Below, piece by piece: positions 31,236-38,623 of a stretch of DNA of 61,720 nucleotides. Positions within the stretch are counted from its first letter, which is position 1, and each line of letters begins with the position of its first letter. The notes under the pieces are model-generated. The model had not been told where the DNA came from and did not search any database. It saw nothing but the letters and a program-made list of their open reading frames with translations. A program made the translations under genes and the position numbers. Origin of the DNA: Oscillospiraceae bacterium (GTDB lineage Bacteria; Bacillota; Clostridia; Oscillospirales; CAG-382); assembly GCA_015063885.1 (NCBI GenBank), contig SVTH01000013.1, positions 1 to 61,720 on the forward strand. The letters run 5' to 3'.

Positions 31236-32999
31236 ATGCTTCATATGTTGATCCCCGCTCCCAAGACTCTGAACCTGGGGAAGGGTACCACCAATCTGAA
31301 AAACTATAAGATCGTCTTAGGCTATTCCTGCGACTACCGTATCTTCAAGGCGGCGCAGAAGCTGGCGGCAGAGCTTTCCGCCGAGACCCGCACCGAGATC
31401 TCCGTGACCAAGGTTCTGGGCGAGCCCGCTCTGGACGGCGCCGTGAACCTGATCGCAGGGGATTGCGACTGCGAGGGCTATACCCTTGCCGTTTGCCCCA
31501 AGTCCGTCACCGTCCGCGGTAACTCTCTTGCAGGCCTGTTCTACGGTATTCAGACCCTGCGCCAGCTCATCAAGGAGACCAAGGGCGTCATCCCCGTGCT
31601 GGACATCGAGGACGCTCCCGACATGAAGTCCCGCGGCTTCTACCAGGATATCTCCCGCGGCAGAGTGCCCACCGTGGAATCCACCAAGCGGATCATCGAT
31701 ATGTTGGCTTACTATAAAGAGAATGCCTTCCAGCTGTATATCGAGCACACCTTCCTCTTTGACGAATACGTAGGCATCGCCCGCCCCGAGAACGCCATGA
31801 CCGCGGCGGAGATCATGGAGCTGGATCAGTATTGCTACGACAACTTCATCGACTTCGTGCCCTCTCTTTCCACCTTCGGCCACCTGTACCGTCTGCTGGA
31901 AAGCCCCAAGTGGAAGCAGTACCGTGAGCTGGAGACCTACGAGCCCACCGGCAACAAGTGGTACGATGCCATGGTTCACCATACCATCGACCCCTCCAAC
32001 CCCGAGAGCATCAATATCATCGGCAGCATGATCGATCAGTACATCCCCCTGTTCCGCAGTAAGTATTTCAACATCTGCTGCGACGAGACCTTCGACCTTG
32101 GCAAGGGCAGAAACGCAGGGAAGGACAGCGGCGCTCTGTATCTGGAGTTCACCCGCAAGATCATCGATCACGTCACCTCCCGGGGCAAGACCGTTATGAT
32201 GTGGGGGGATATCATTCTCCACCATCCCGAAATTCTGGACAGCTTCCCCAAGGATGTTGTCATGCTGAACTGGAATTACAGCGCAGAGCCTCCCGTGGAG
32301 AACGCAGGCAAGTTCCGCGAGGCAGGCTATCCCCAGATCCTCTGCCCCGGCACCTCCTGCTGGAACCAGATGAGCGAGGTTGCCAACTACGCCGAGCAGA
32401 ACATCATCAAGATGATCCGTTCCGGCCACGAAAACGGCGCCATGGGCTCCCTGAACACCGCCTGGGGTGACTACGGCCACACCGCCGCCATCAACACCAC
32501 CCTGTACGGCATCGTCCTGGCAACCGCCTTCTCCTGGAATAAGGACGAAAACGTTCCCTCCAAGGAGTTCGACAACCGTGTTTCCTACCTGGTATACGGC
32601 GATAAGACCGGCAAGGCCATGGAATACGTCCGTGAGCTTGGCGACTGCTGTCAGATTTTGAACTGGGCAGTTCTCTGCGTCAAGTATTTCGGCGGCTCCA
32701 CCTGGATGCAGTCCAGCTCCGACCCCAAGGAATTGGTGGCAGGTGCCAACAAGGCGCAGAAGCTGGCCGATAAGTTCCGCTCCCTGCCCGTACAGAACGA
32801 GATCATCGAGGATCTCATCATTGCCGCTGAGGGTGAGTACCTGATGTGCATGTCCGCCGCAAGATACAACGGCGGTAAGAAGGAGACCCCCGCAGGCTTC
32901 ACCCAGGAGTGGTGCAAGCGCTACGCCGCCTCCTGGAGAAGAGACAACAAGGAGTCCGAGCTCTACCGGATCCTGGACGTGTTCCTGAACATGAAATAA
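31236..32999 (+). CDS. GH20-like beta-N-acetylhexosaminidase (587 aa)
   Basis: The enzyme probably removes terminal GlcNAc or GalNAc from glycans. The N-terminal alpha/beta domain (about 1-125) contains GYTLAVCPKSVTVRGNSLAGLFYGIQTLRQL, the GH20b signature. The barrel follows with RGFYQDISRGRVPTVESTKRIIDMLAYYKENAFQLYIEHTF and the catalytic Asp-Glu pair in NICCDETFDLG (D283, E284). No signal peptide is evident, so it is likely intracellular. ATG 31236 is preceded by AAGGAG at 8 nt; the upstream open frame before the promoter is not used. The NahK-like kinase at 59.5 kb and GalE could process the released amino sugar. Confidence 0.87.
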   Translation: MLHMLIPAPKTLNLGKGTTNLKNYKIVLGYSCDYRIFKAAQKLAAELSAETRTEISVTKVLGEPALDGAVNLIAGDCDCEGYTLAVCPKSVTVRGNSLAGLFYGIQTLRQLIKETKGVIPVLDIEDAPDMKSRGFYQDISRGRVPTVESTKRIIDMLAYYKENAFQLYIEHTFLFDEYVGIARPENAMTAAEIMELDQYCYDNFIDFVPSLSTFGHLYRLLESPKWKQYRELETYEPTGNKWYDAMVHHTIDPSNPESINIIGSMIDQYIPLFRSKYFNICCDETFDLGKGRNAGKDSGALYLEFTRKIIDHVTSRGKTVMMWGDIILHHPEILDSFPKDVVMLNWNYSAEPPVENAGKFREAGYPQILCPGTSCWNQMSEVANYAEQNIIKMIRSGHENGAMGSLNTAWGDYGHTAAINTTLYGIVLATAFSWNKDENVPSKEFDNRVSYLVYGDKTGKAMEYVRELGDCCQILNWAVLCVKYFGGSTWMQSSSDPKELVAGANKAQKLADKFRSLPVQNEIIEDLIIAAEGEYLMCMSAARYNGGKKETPAGFTQEWCKRYAASWRRDNKESELYRILDVFLNMK

Positions 33000-33010
33000 G
33001 AGGACGTTTT

Positions 33011-33060
33011 TGGGGTGCTTTTTGCGAAAAAAGCACCCCAAGCCCCGAAAAACGCATTGC
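33011..33060 (+). repeat. Dispersed hairpin element, copy 3
   Basis: A 13-bp hairpin (33011-33023 with 33028-33040, core GGGGTGCTTTTT) is followed by GCCCCGAAAAACGCATTGC. The layout matches the minus-strand copy at 47111-47182, which has GGGGTGCTTTT/AAAAGCACCCC and then CCCCGAAAACCTCAATGCC. Confidence 0.75.
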
Positions 33061-33090
33061 AAAAACCCGCCAAAACGGCGGGTTTTTGGT
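33061..33090 (+). terminator. Terminator after the GH20-like gene
   Basis: AAAAACCCGCC pairs with GGCGGGTTTTT (33061-33071 with 33077-33087) around a 5-nt loop, with Ts in the 3' arm. Confidence 0.85.
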
Positions 33091-33142
33091 TTTGCGAACA
33101 AGGCGGTTTTTTGAACGAATAGTAAATTCTTCTTGTGAACTA

Positions 33143-33171
33143 TTGACACGAAAACCCATATTTGATATATT
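33143..33171 (+). promoter_or_regulatory. Promoter inside the AT-rich island
   Basis: TTGACA (33143-33148), 17 nt, TATATT (33166-33171). It lies at the very 5' edge of the truncated frame and could drive the two following small genes. Confidence 0.7.
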
Positions 33172-33426
33172 GAAACTGTAGATGTTGTTGAATATGAATT
33201 TGATGGAATTAATTATTCCGGAACAATAAGATACACGATATTTGACCATTTTGGTTTAGATGAAGGCGACATCACGGAAAGTAGCACAACAAGTGAACTT
33301 TTAGGTTATACCGCTCAATTTGGGTCATGGTTTGTATTACAGAGATATGAGAATTGTAATTCTCAGTATAAACCTTTTGTAACCTATATTGTTTTTGAAC
33401 AGACTTTTAGCGGGAGCATATCATGA
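33166..33426 (+). pseudogene. 5'-truncated toxin-like C-terminal fragment
   Basis: An open frame of 86 codons ends in TGA at 33424-33426 but contains no ATG, GTG or TTG codon; an in-frame stop at 33163 blocks extension upstream. The translation includes YTIFDHFGLD, then WFVLQRYENC and YKPFVTYIVFE. From memory this order resembles the DUF3289-like C-terminal domain of some polymorphic toxins; the match needs a profile search. The stop overlaps the next ATG (ATGA), a coupling typical of intact operons, so the fragment was probably the tail of a longer gene. Codon use is AT-rich, unlike neighbouring genes. Confidence 0.55.
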
Positions 33427-33932
33427 AAAAAACGCGCATGATCATATTGATTGCCGTATCCCTTTTGATCGCAGTGCCTTTCGTAGTCAATATTTGCAAA
33501 CGGGCAGAGCGGCAGAAGGAACTTAACGAATTAAATTCATACGAGGTATACTCTACGTACGCTGCTGCGAGGGATAGCTTTTGGGTATTCGTTATGTGCA
33601 ATCCGGAATATCCCCTTTCGGATATTATGGTGTCAAAGCTTTCCGACGATTACTTCCGATCCTTGAAGTCGAAAATCGACGGTGCAACAACGTCAAATTG
33701 TTCAGCCAAAATATTTATGATGCTCCCCTCCGAAGAGCTCCCTTACGGTTGGGAAAAAGATGAAATGACTATATCGTTGAATTTTGATTTGTCAATTTTT
33801 CACAGACACACAGCTTATATCATAACAATTCCATATGGAGCCGATTCGATTGATGAGTGCAATATCGAATATCGCGAGCATCCGGTGCTCAATAACCGGT
33901 TGGCGGAGATGCTGACAGAAAGGGACGCTTGA
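33423..33932 (+). CDS. Hypothetical membrane-anchored protein (169 aa)
   Basis: The N-terminus has a Lys-rich start and one hydrophobic helix (about 6-24), giving a signal-anchor. The rest is a small polar domain without recognised motifs. Its ATG overlaps the stop of the toxin-like fragment and the next gene starts directly after its stop codon. If the fragment upstream is a toxin tail, this gene is in the usual place for an immunity protein. Base composition is lower in G+C than flanking genes, suggesting transfer. Confidence 0.65.
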   Translation: MKKTRMIILIAVSLLIAVPFVVNICKRAERQKELNELNSYEVYSTYAAARDSFWVFVMCNPEYPLSDIMVSKLSDDYFRSLKSKIDGATTSNCSAKIFMMLPSEELPYGWEKDEMTISLNFDLSIFHRHTAYIITIPYGADSIDECNIEYREHPVLNNRLAEMLTERDA

Positions 33933-34277
33933 ATGAAAAAAACGTTTCGTTTTGCTATCGTTTTTTTACTGTGTACAGTGCTGTGTACCGTTCTTTCCGG
34001 TTGTGGTGGCTATGACACGGAATGGATCGTCGGCAAGACCTCTGTGGAGATACAGGAGCAGTACGGCACGTTCTACATGGTGAAGTTATTGCCCGATAGC
34101 CGTTACGTACAAGCAGATACAGAAGTCTTATACACAAATGCGAAAGGCTATTACCTCATCGAAGATGAACGGGTAGGATGGTTGGGAACCTACCCGGAAG
34201 AATACTTTGTCATCCGTTTTGACGAAAACGGAATTGCCGTGGATTGCTATGAAGAACTGGGAGGAAAAGGCGGTTGA
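33933..34277 (+). CDS. Small lipoprotein (114 aa)
   Basis: A lipoprotein signal ends in LSGC (Cys24). The mature part of about 90 residues begins GGYDTEWIVGKTSVEIQEQYG and contains a Tyr-rich middle; this fits small beta-lactamase-inhibitor-like or SmpA/OmlA-like lipoproteins in which the phrase I-x-G-K-T-x-x-E-I is common. It begins immediately after the 33423-33932 stop, so both are on one transcript. Immunity or surface function is only a guess. Confidence 0.65.
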   Translation: MKKTFRFAIVFLLCTVLCTVLSGCGGYDTEWIVGKTSVEIQEQYGTFYMVKLLPDSRYVQADTEVLYTNAKGYYLIEDERVGWLGTYPEEYFVIRFDENGIAVDCYEELGGKGG

Positions 34278-34303
34278 TCAATAATCGCTTGCATCATAAC
34301 ACA

Positions 34304-34338
34304 AAAACCACCGAGGGAACTTCACCCTCGGTGGTTTT
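34304..34338. terminator. Bidirectional terminator
   Basis: A perfect 14-bp stem (34304-34317 with 34325-34338) has AAAA and TTTT at its ends. It serves the lipoprotein gene on + and dpaB on minus. Confidence 0.9.
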
Positions 34339-34347
34339 CCTTTCCCC

Positions 34348-34911
34348 TCACTCCAAAAGCACCGGCTGTAGCTGCCGTCCCCGCAGGGCGGCGTCTAAGG
34401 TGTCGGGGATCCGCTTGAAATCGCAGATCAGGGAGGTGGGCTTGCCGTAGGCGTCGTCCTGCCCGAAGGGGACGAAGTACACGTTCTTCTTCTCCAGCAC
34501 CATGGCGATGTTGAAGAGATTGGCCCCCAGCCCGTCGTTGGTGGCAATGGCGATCACCACGGGACGGCGATTCCTAAGCTGTGCCTTCACCGCCATGGTC
34601 ACCACCCCGTCGGTGATGCCGTGAGCCATTTTTGCCAGGGTGTTCCCCGTGCAGGGGGAGACGATCACCCCGTCAAAATTCCCACGGGTGATCACCTCCT
34701 CCGCCTCCTTCACCGTGAGAATGGGGGCGTGGCCGGACAGCTCCTCCACCGTTCCCCGGAGATCCGCCGCCTTCCCGAAGCGGGTGTCCGTCACAGCCGT
34801 GATCTCCGAAAGCACGGGATACACCTCGTTCTCTCCGCATAACAGCCGCAGCTGTGCCAAAGCTCGGCTGTGGGTGCAAAAGGAGCCGCACATGGCGTAG
34901 GCTAACTTCAT
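34348..34911 (-). CDS. spoVFB: Dipicolinate synthase subunit B
   Basis: This flavoprotein-fold subunit (also called DpaB) acts with subunit A to make dipicolinic acid, the spore-core chelator, in the mother cell. The sequence opens MKLAYAMCGSFCTHSRALAQL and contains ITRGNFDGVIVSPCTGNTLAKMAHGITD and RRPVVIAIATNDGLGANLFNIAMV, characteristic of the family. At 187 aa it has normal length. It overlaps the subunit A gene by 4 nt and is followed by a strong terminator. Confidence 0.95.
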   Translation of the reverse strand: MKLAYAMCGSFCTHSRALAQLRLLCGENEVYPVLSEITAVTDTRFGKAADLRGTVEELSGHAPILTVKEAEEVITRGNFDGVIVSPCTGNTLAKMAHGITDGVVTMAVKAQLRNRRPVVIAIATNDGLGANLFNIAMVLEKKNVYFVPFGQDDAYGKPTSLICDFKRIPDTLDAALRGRQLQPVLLE

Positions 34912-35732
34912 AACAAACCCTCCCGCTTGAAGATCCGCTTCAGACTTTCTGCCAGGATCAGCCCCGCCGTGTCGGGAGCGTATTTTCCGGGGAGCCCCGG
35001 CGCACGGATCACACGGGGACCCACGATGCTTCCCGCAAGGTCGATCAGGGGCACCCCGTCGGGAATGCGGTCCAGGATCCTTTCCGAGAACACCTCCGCA
35101 GGCACCGTGTTACAGATCACGTCCGCCCGCCCTACGGCATCCTCCAAGCCCTCAAACCCCACTGCGTGATGCCCGCACATACGGATCAAGGCGTGATCGC
35201 TTTCCTTCCGTGCGGCTACGGTGACGTTACAGCCCAAAGCCCGTGCCTTGGCCGCCAGCCGCTTGCCAATGCGCCCGTAGCCCACCACCAGAAGGGAAGC
35301 CCCATTGAGACAGCTTTCCGTCTTTTCTCCCGCCATCACCAGGGCGGCCTCCGCCGTCACGTCCGCATTGCGCAGCATCATGGGCTCGTCGTAATAATCG
35401 AAAAACCGTTCATCCTCCTCGGGAAGCATCCCGCCGCAGATCACCTTCGCCCTGTCCGCCAGACGGAACACCGTGTCCAAAAGGATCTGCTTTTCGGAAA
35501 ACGGCGCGTTCAGGATCCCGCCTCCGGGGGTGTAGGGCAGGGGCAGGATCACTGCGTCCCCTCTGGGAATTGCCCGCTGGGGGAGATGTACGAACTGCAG
35601 CCCTCCTTCCCCCTTGCCGTAACGGTCAAAGCCCGTCATCAAAACGGCGGCGCCCTCTGCGGCAAAGCACTTCGCCGCCGTCACCATCCGACGGTCCCCG
35701 CCCGCAAAGACCAACGTCAACCCTTCTTGCAT
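34908..35732 (-). CDS. spoVFA: Dipicolinate synthase subunit A
   Basis: This NAD(P)-dependent subunit (DpaA) catalyses formation of dipicolinate from the lysine-pathway intermediate. A second Rossmann-type segment GASLLVVGYGRIGKRLAAKARALGCNVTVAARK (about 145-180) is clear. ATG 35732 is used, with AAGGAAG about 9 nt upstream; a TTG directly before it is also possible. No sigma-K-type promoter could be assigned with confidence, although mother-cell control is expected. It is translationally coupled to spoVFB. Confidence 0.94.
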   Translation of the reverse strand: MQEGLTLVFAGGDRRMVTAAKCFAAEGAAVLMTGFDRYGKGEGGLQFVHLPQRAIPRGDAVILPLPYTPGGGILNAPFSEKQILLDTVFRLADRAKVICGGMLPEEDERFFDYYDEPMMLRNADVTAEAALVMAGEKTESCLNGASLLVVGYGRIGKRLAAKARALGCNVTVAARKESDHALIRMCGHHAVGFEGLEDAVGRADVICNTVPAEVFSERILDRIPDGVPLIDLAGSIVGPRVIRAPGLPGKYAPDTAGLILAESLKRIFKREGLL

Positions 35733-35847
35733 CAAAAAACGACTTCCTTTCTATGGTAAAAAATAAAATTCGACCGCAAAACTTGTTCGCTTTCTACAAT
35801 TCGCAGAACAAAAAATGGACAAAAGAAACAAAATATGGCGCCGACGC

Positions 35848-35876
35848 TTGACAAAAAACGTTTTTTAAGGTATAAT
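35848..35876 (+). promoter_or_regulatory. Perfect consensus promoter of the transglutaminase-like gene
   Basis: TTGACA (35848-35853), 17 nt, TATAAT (35871-35876). Confidence 0.9.
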
Positions 35877-35940
35877 CATTTTGTTTGGGCTTGGAAAGCC
35901 CTTTCAAAACGTTTTATGCAGTTTGGAGTGCGTGTATCCC

Positions 35941-37068
35941 ATGAATTTCGGAATGCGGGGAATCCCGCGGATGCTTCTGACCGCCGCCCTGTGCCTGCCC
36001 TTGCTGGCAGGGTGCGCCGCTTCTCTTGAGGAAGGCCTGCCTTCCCGCGGGGAGCCGGAGGTGAATTCACAATGGAATACTTCTTTGGAGATCTCACCGG
36101 AGACCTCCGCCGAGCCGCCTTCGGAGGAACCCGCGGAAGAGCCCTCTTCTCCCGAGGAGGAGAGCAGTCTTCCCGCACCGATCCTGCCCACGCCTCAGCC
36201 CACACCCTTGCCCGGCGATATCCCCGGGGAAATGCCCCAAGGTCCCGTCGATCTGCCCACGGACCCCCAGCCGGCTTACTTCACCTTCCATTTGGTGATC
36301 ACCGACAGCCGGGGAGATCCCATTCCCGAGGCTTACGTGACGGCGGGATTGATCAGCGGCATGGCGGATGAGGAGGGTCTGTTTACCTTCCATACCATGG
36401 AAGCCGCCTTCCCCCTCCACGTGGTGGCGGAGGGCTACGTTCCCTTTTACGAGGAGCTGTCTCCCCAAGACGGCGAGACCTTAACGGTGGTTCTGGAGCA
36501 GGGCAGCGCTTTGCGGGAGCTGATCAACGAAGCACCCCTGCGCCCCTATACCTTCCATAACGACGAGCTGAACAAGACGGTGGACGCTCTGTTTGCAGAG
36601 CTGTTCCTTCCGGGAATGGATACTTACGACAAGGTCAAGGCCTGCTACGACTGGCTGGTGAAAAACACGGTATATAAGCGTCCCGGCCATACCGGAAGCG
36701 GCCATTGGGATTGCGCCCTCCAGGTGTTCCAAGACAACAAAGGCACCTGTGACTGCTATTCCTCCGCCTTTGCCGCCATGATGCGCCGCATCGGGCTGGA
36801 ATCCTACGTGGTGGAGGGGATCACCTCTGCCAACAGCGGCGGGATGACGGGCCACGTCTGGACGGTCATGGTGCTGGACGGCAAAACCTACGTGTTCGAC
36901 CCCCAGGTGGAGGACGCCATTGCCAACAGAACCTCAAGCAAGGAGATCGAGTACGTCCGCTTCGGACTCCCCGAGCCCAACGGCAAATACAAGTACAACG
37001 GCAGATCCCGTGCCCGTCAGATGGAAAAGTTCGATCTGTTCCTGGAAGAAAACGGGTATTTCGAATAA
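35941..37068 (+). CDS. Transglutaminase-like lipoprotein with CarboxypepD_reg-like domain (375 aa)
   Basis: A lipoprotein signal ends in LLAGC (Cys25). A Pro/Glu/Ser-rich linker (about 40-110) leads to a beta-sandwich with DSRGDPIPEAYVTAG...LFTFHTM, like carboxypeptidase regulatory domains. The C-terminal domain is transglutaminase-like: VKACYDWLVKNTVYK, then GTCDCYSSAF (Cys270), GHVWTV (His305) and FDPQ (Asp320), giving a complete Cys-His-Asp triad. It probably acts as a cell-surface protease or cross-linker. Start choice among ATG 35941, GTG 35932 and ATG 35953 is uncertain. The promoter is just upstream and the gene has its own terminator. Confidence 0.87.
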   Translation: MNFGMRGIPRMLLTAALCLPLLAGCAASLEEGLPSRGEPEVNSQWNTSLEISPETSAEPPSEEPAEEPSSPEEESSLPAPILPTPQPTPLPGDIPGEMPQGPVDLPTDPQPAYFTFHLVITDSRGDPIPEAYVTAGLISGMADEEGLFTFHTMEAAFPLHVVAEGYVPFYEELSPQDGETLTVVLEQGSALRELINEAPLRPYTFHNDELNKTVDALFAELFLPGMDTYDKVKACYDWLVKNTVYKRPGHTGSGHWDCALQVFQDNKGTCDCYSSAFAAMMRRIGLESYVVEGITSANSGGMTGHVWTVMVLDGKTYVFDPQVEDAIANRTSSKEIEYVRFGLPEPNGKYKYNGRSRARQMEKFDLFLEENGYFE

Positions 37069-37074
37069 GCACGG

Positions 37075-37104
37075 AAAGAGAGGTTTCGCCTCTCTTTTTT
37101 TCTT
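37075..37104 (+). terminator. Terminator of the transglutaminase-like gene
   Basis: A 9-bp stem AAAGAGAGG/CCTCTCTTT (37075-37083 with 37089-37097) followed by Ts. Confidence 0.85.
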
Positions 37105-37105
37105 T

Positions 37106-38212
37106 TCAGAGCGCCTCCAAAAGTGCGTCGATGTCCGCTTCCCGGTTGCTCCGCCCCAGGCTCACCCGCACGCCCCCCAGGTCTCCCGTGCCGATGGTAC
37201 GGTGTGCCGCAGGGGCGCAATGAAGCCCTGCCCGCACGGCAATCTCCTTTTCCGCCAGCTCCAGCGCCAGGTCCTCGCAGTCCGTGCCTTCTTTGTTGAA
37301 CAGCACCACGGGGAGGTAGGTTCCGCCCTTGCAATACCCGCAGACGGTGATGCCCTTCTTCTCCTTCAACCCTTCCAAAAGCCTTGCAAACAGGGCTTTT
37401 TCTTTTTTGGGAAAGGAGAATTCCTCCAATGCCGCCCCAAGCCCCGCAATGCCGCAAACGTTGGCGGTTCCCGCCTCCAGCCGTTCCGGCAATTCCTCGG
37501 GCATGAACAGGGAACGGGAAAGCACCCCGCTGCCTCCCTCCATCAGGGTGCGGAAGGCCAGGGGACGGGTGGGATGACAGATCAAAGCCCCCGTTCCCAT
37601 GGGACCGTAAAGCCCCTTGTGCCCGGGAATACAGATCACGTCCGCTCCCAGCTCGGTGATGTCAATGGGCAGATGCCCCGCCGTCTGGGAGCAATCCAGG
37701 ATCATCAGAAAATCCCCGCGGCCGACGCTCTTCCGCATCTCCTTCACGGGCAACACCCGTCCGCACACGTTGGAGCCGTGGGTCACCACCGCCATGGAGA
37801 CGGTTTTTCCCGCCGCCGTGCGGAAATTTTCCACCGTGACGCCATCGTCGGAAAGGGAGGTGCGGAACTGCTTCAGGGTGATCTCCCCGGCGGTGCGCAG
37901 GGCGTGGAGAGGACGCAGGACGGCGTTGTGCTCCAGATCCGAGGTAAGAACCTCGCCGTGCCTGGGGTAAAGCCCCTTGATGGCGAGGTTCAAAGCCTCC
38001 GTTGCGTTTTTCGTGAGGATCACCCGTTCGGGGAGGGTGCCGAAGCGCTTTGCCAACAGCACCCTGCATTTATAAAGGAGCTCGTCGCCCCTGCGGGAGA
38101 GGGAATGGCTCCCTCTGGAGGGATTGCCGCAGGTGAGAAACGCCTGCTTCATGGCGTCCAGCACGTATTGGCTTTTTGGGAACCCGGTGGCTCCGTTGTC
38201 CAGATAGATCAT
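37106..38212 (-). CDS. Class V aminotransferase / cysteine desulfurase-like (368 aa)
   Basis: This PLP enzyme is related to NifS/Csd. MIYLDNGATGFPKS is the usual opening. VVTHGSNVCGRVLPV and DFLMILDCSQTAGHLPIDI give the PLP-contacting Asp region, and CIPGHKGLYGPMGTGALI holds the PLP Lys (HKG). The C-terminal loop AVRAGLHCAPAAHRTIGT contains the Cys expected of a desulfurase. It is encoded 31 nt downstream of a DUF3343 protein. That pairing, well known in Clostridia, suggests sulfur or selenium handling, but no selD or yedF is in the window. Confidence 0.9.
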   Translation of the reverse strand: MIYLDNGATGFPKSQYVLDAMKQAFLTCGNPSRGSHSLSRRGDELLYKCRVLLAKRFGTLPERVILTKNATEALNLAIKGLYPRHGEVLTSDLEHNAVLRPLHALRTAGEITLKQFRTSLSDDGVTVENFRTAAGKTVSMAVVTHGSNVCGRVLPVKEMRKSVGRGDFLMILDCSQTAGHLPIDITELGADVICIPGHKGLYGPMGTGALICHPTRPLAFRTLMEGGSGVLSRSLFMPEELPERLEAGTANVCGIAGLGAALEEFSFPKKEKALFARLLEGLKEKKGITVCGYCKGGTYLPVVLFNKEGTDCEDLALELAEKEIAVRAGLHCAPAAHRTIGTGDLGGVRVSLGRSNREADIDALLEAL

Positions 38213-38243
38213 ACCGCAAGACTCCTTTCTCCCTCTTCTCCCG

Positions 38244-38468
38244 TCAGCGGGAGAGGGGAACGGTTCCCAGAATGGTGATCCCGCTTTGCTTCAGCAACGC
38301 CTCCGCCTTGTTGCGGAACGCCTCCTGCACCTGCAGGCCGTAGCCGCACCCCCGTACCTTGCGGATGGCGGAGGAGCGGGTGAGCAGGGAAGGGATGCCC
38401 TTTGCCTTCAGCAGATCCCGCCCCTTCATGGCGTAGGTGACGGAGGAGAGCACAAAGATCACGTCCAT
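38244..38468 (-). CDS. DUF3343 family protein (74 aa)
   Basis: This small cytosolic protein has FVLSSVTYAMKGRDLLKAKG and RSSAIRKVRGCGYGLQV; the Cys in RGCGYGL is the conserved residue of DUF3343 proteins, which are proposed sulfur or selenium carriers. The frame is open to 38597, but the extra N-terminus is not family-like; ATG 38468 with an AAGGAG site upstream (long spacing) is chosen. It precedes the class V aminotransferase on the same strand and probably delivers or accepts its product. Confidence 0.85.
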   Translation of the reverse strand: MDVIFVLSSVTYAMKGRDLLKAKGIPSLLTRSSAIRKVRGCGYGLQVQEAFRNKAEALLKQSGITILGTVPLSR

Positions 38469-38554
38469 GTGTTTCGTCAACTCCTTGGTGGCAGTATATG
38501 CAAAAAATCTCCCCGGGGACTTCAAAAACCGCAAAAAGAACTGGCGGAAAACGA

Positions 38555-38583
38555 TTGACAACGCCACCCAAATGGAGTATAAT
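38555..38583 (+). promoter_or_regulatory. Perfect consensus promoter of nadE
   Basis: TTGACA (38555-38560), 17 nt, TATAAT (38578-38583), about 40 nt before ATG 38624. Confidence 0.92.
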
Positions 38584-38623
38584 GACACTTGGATCATTCT
38601 GCCTGTAGAAAGGAATCTTTTCT

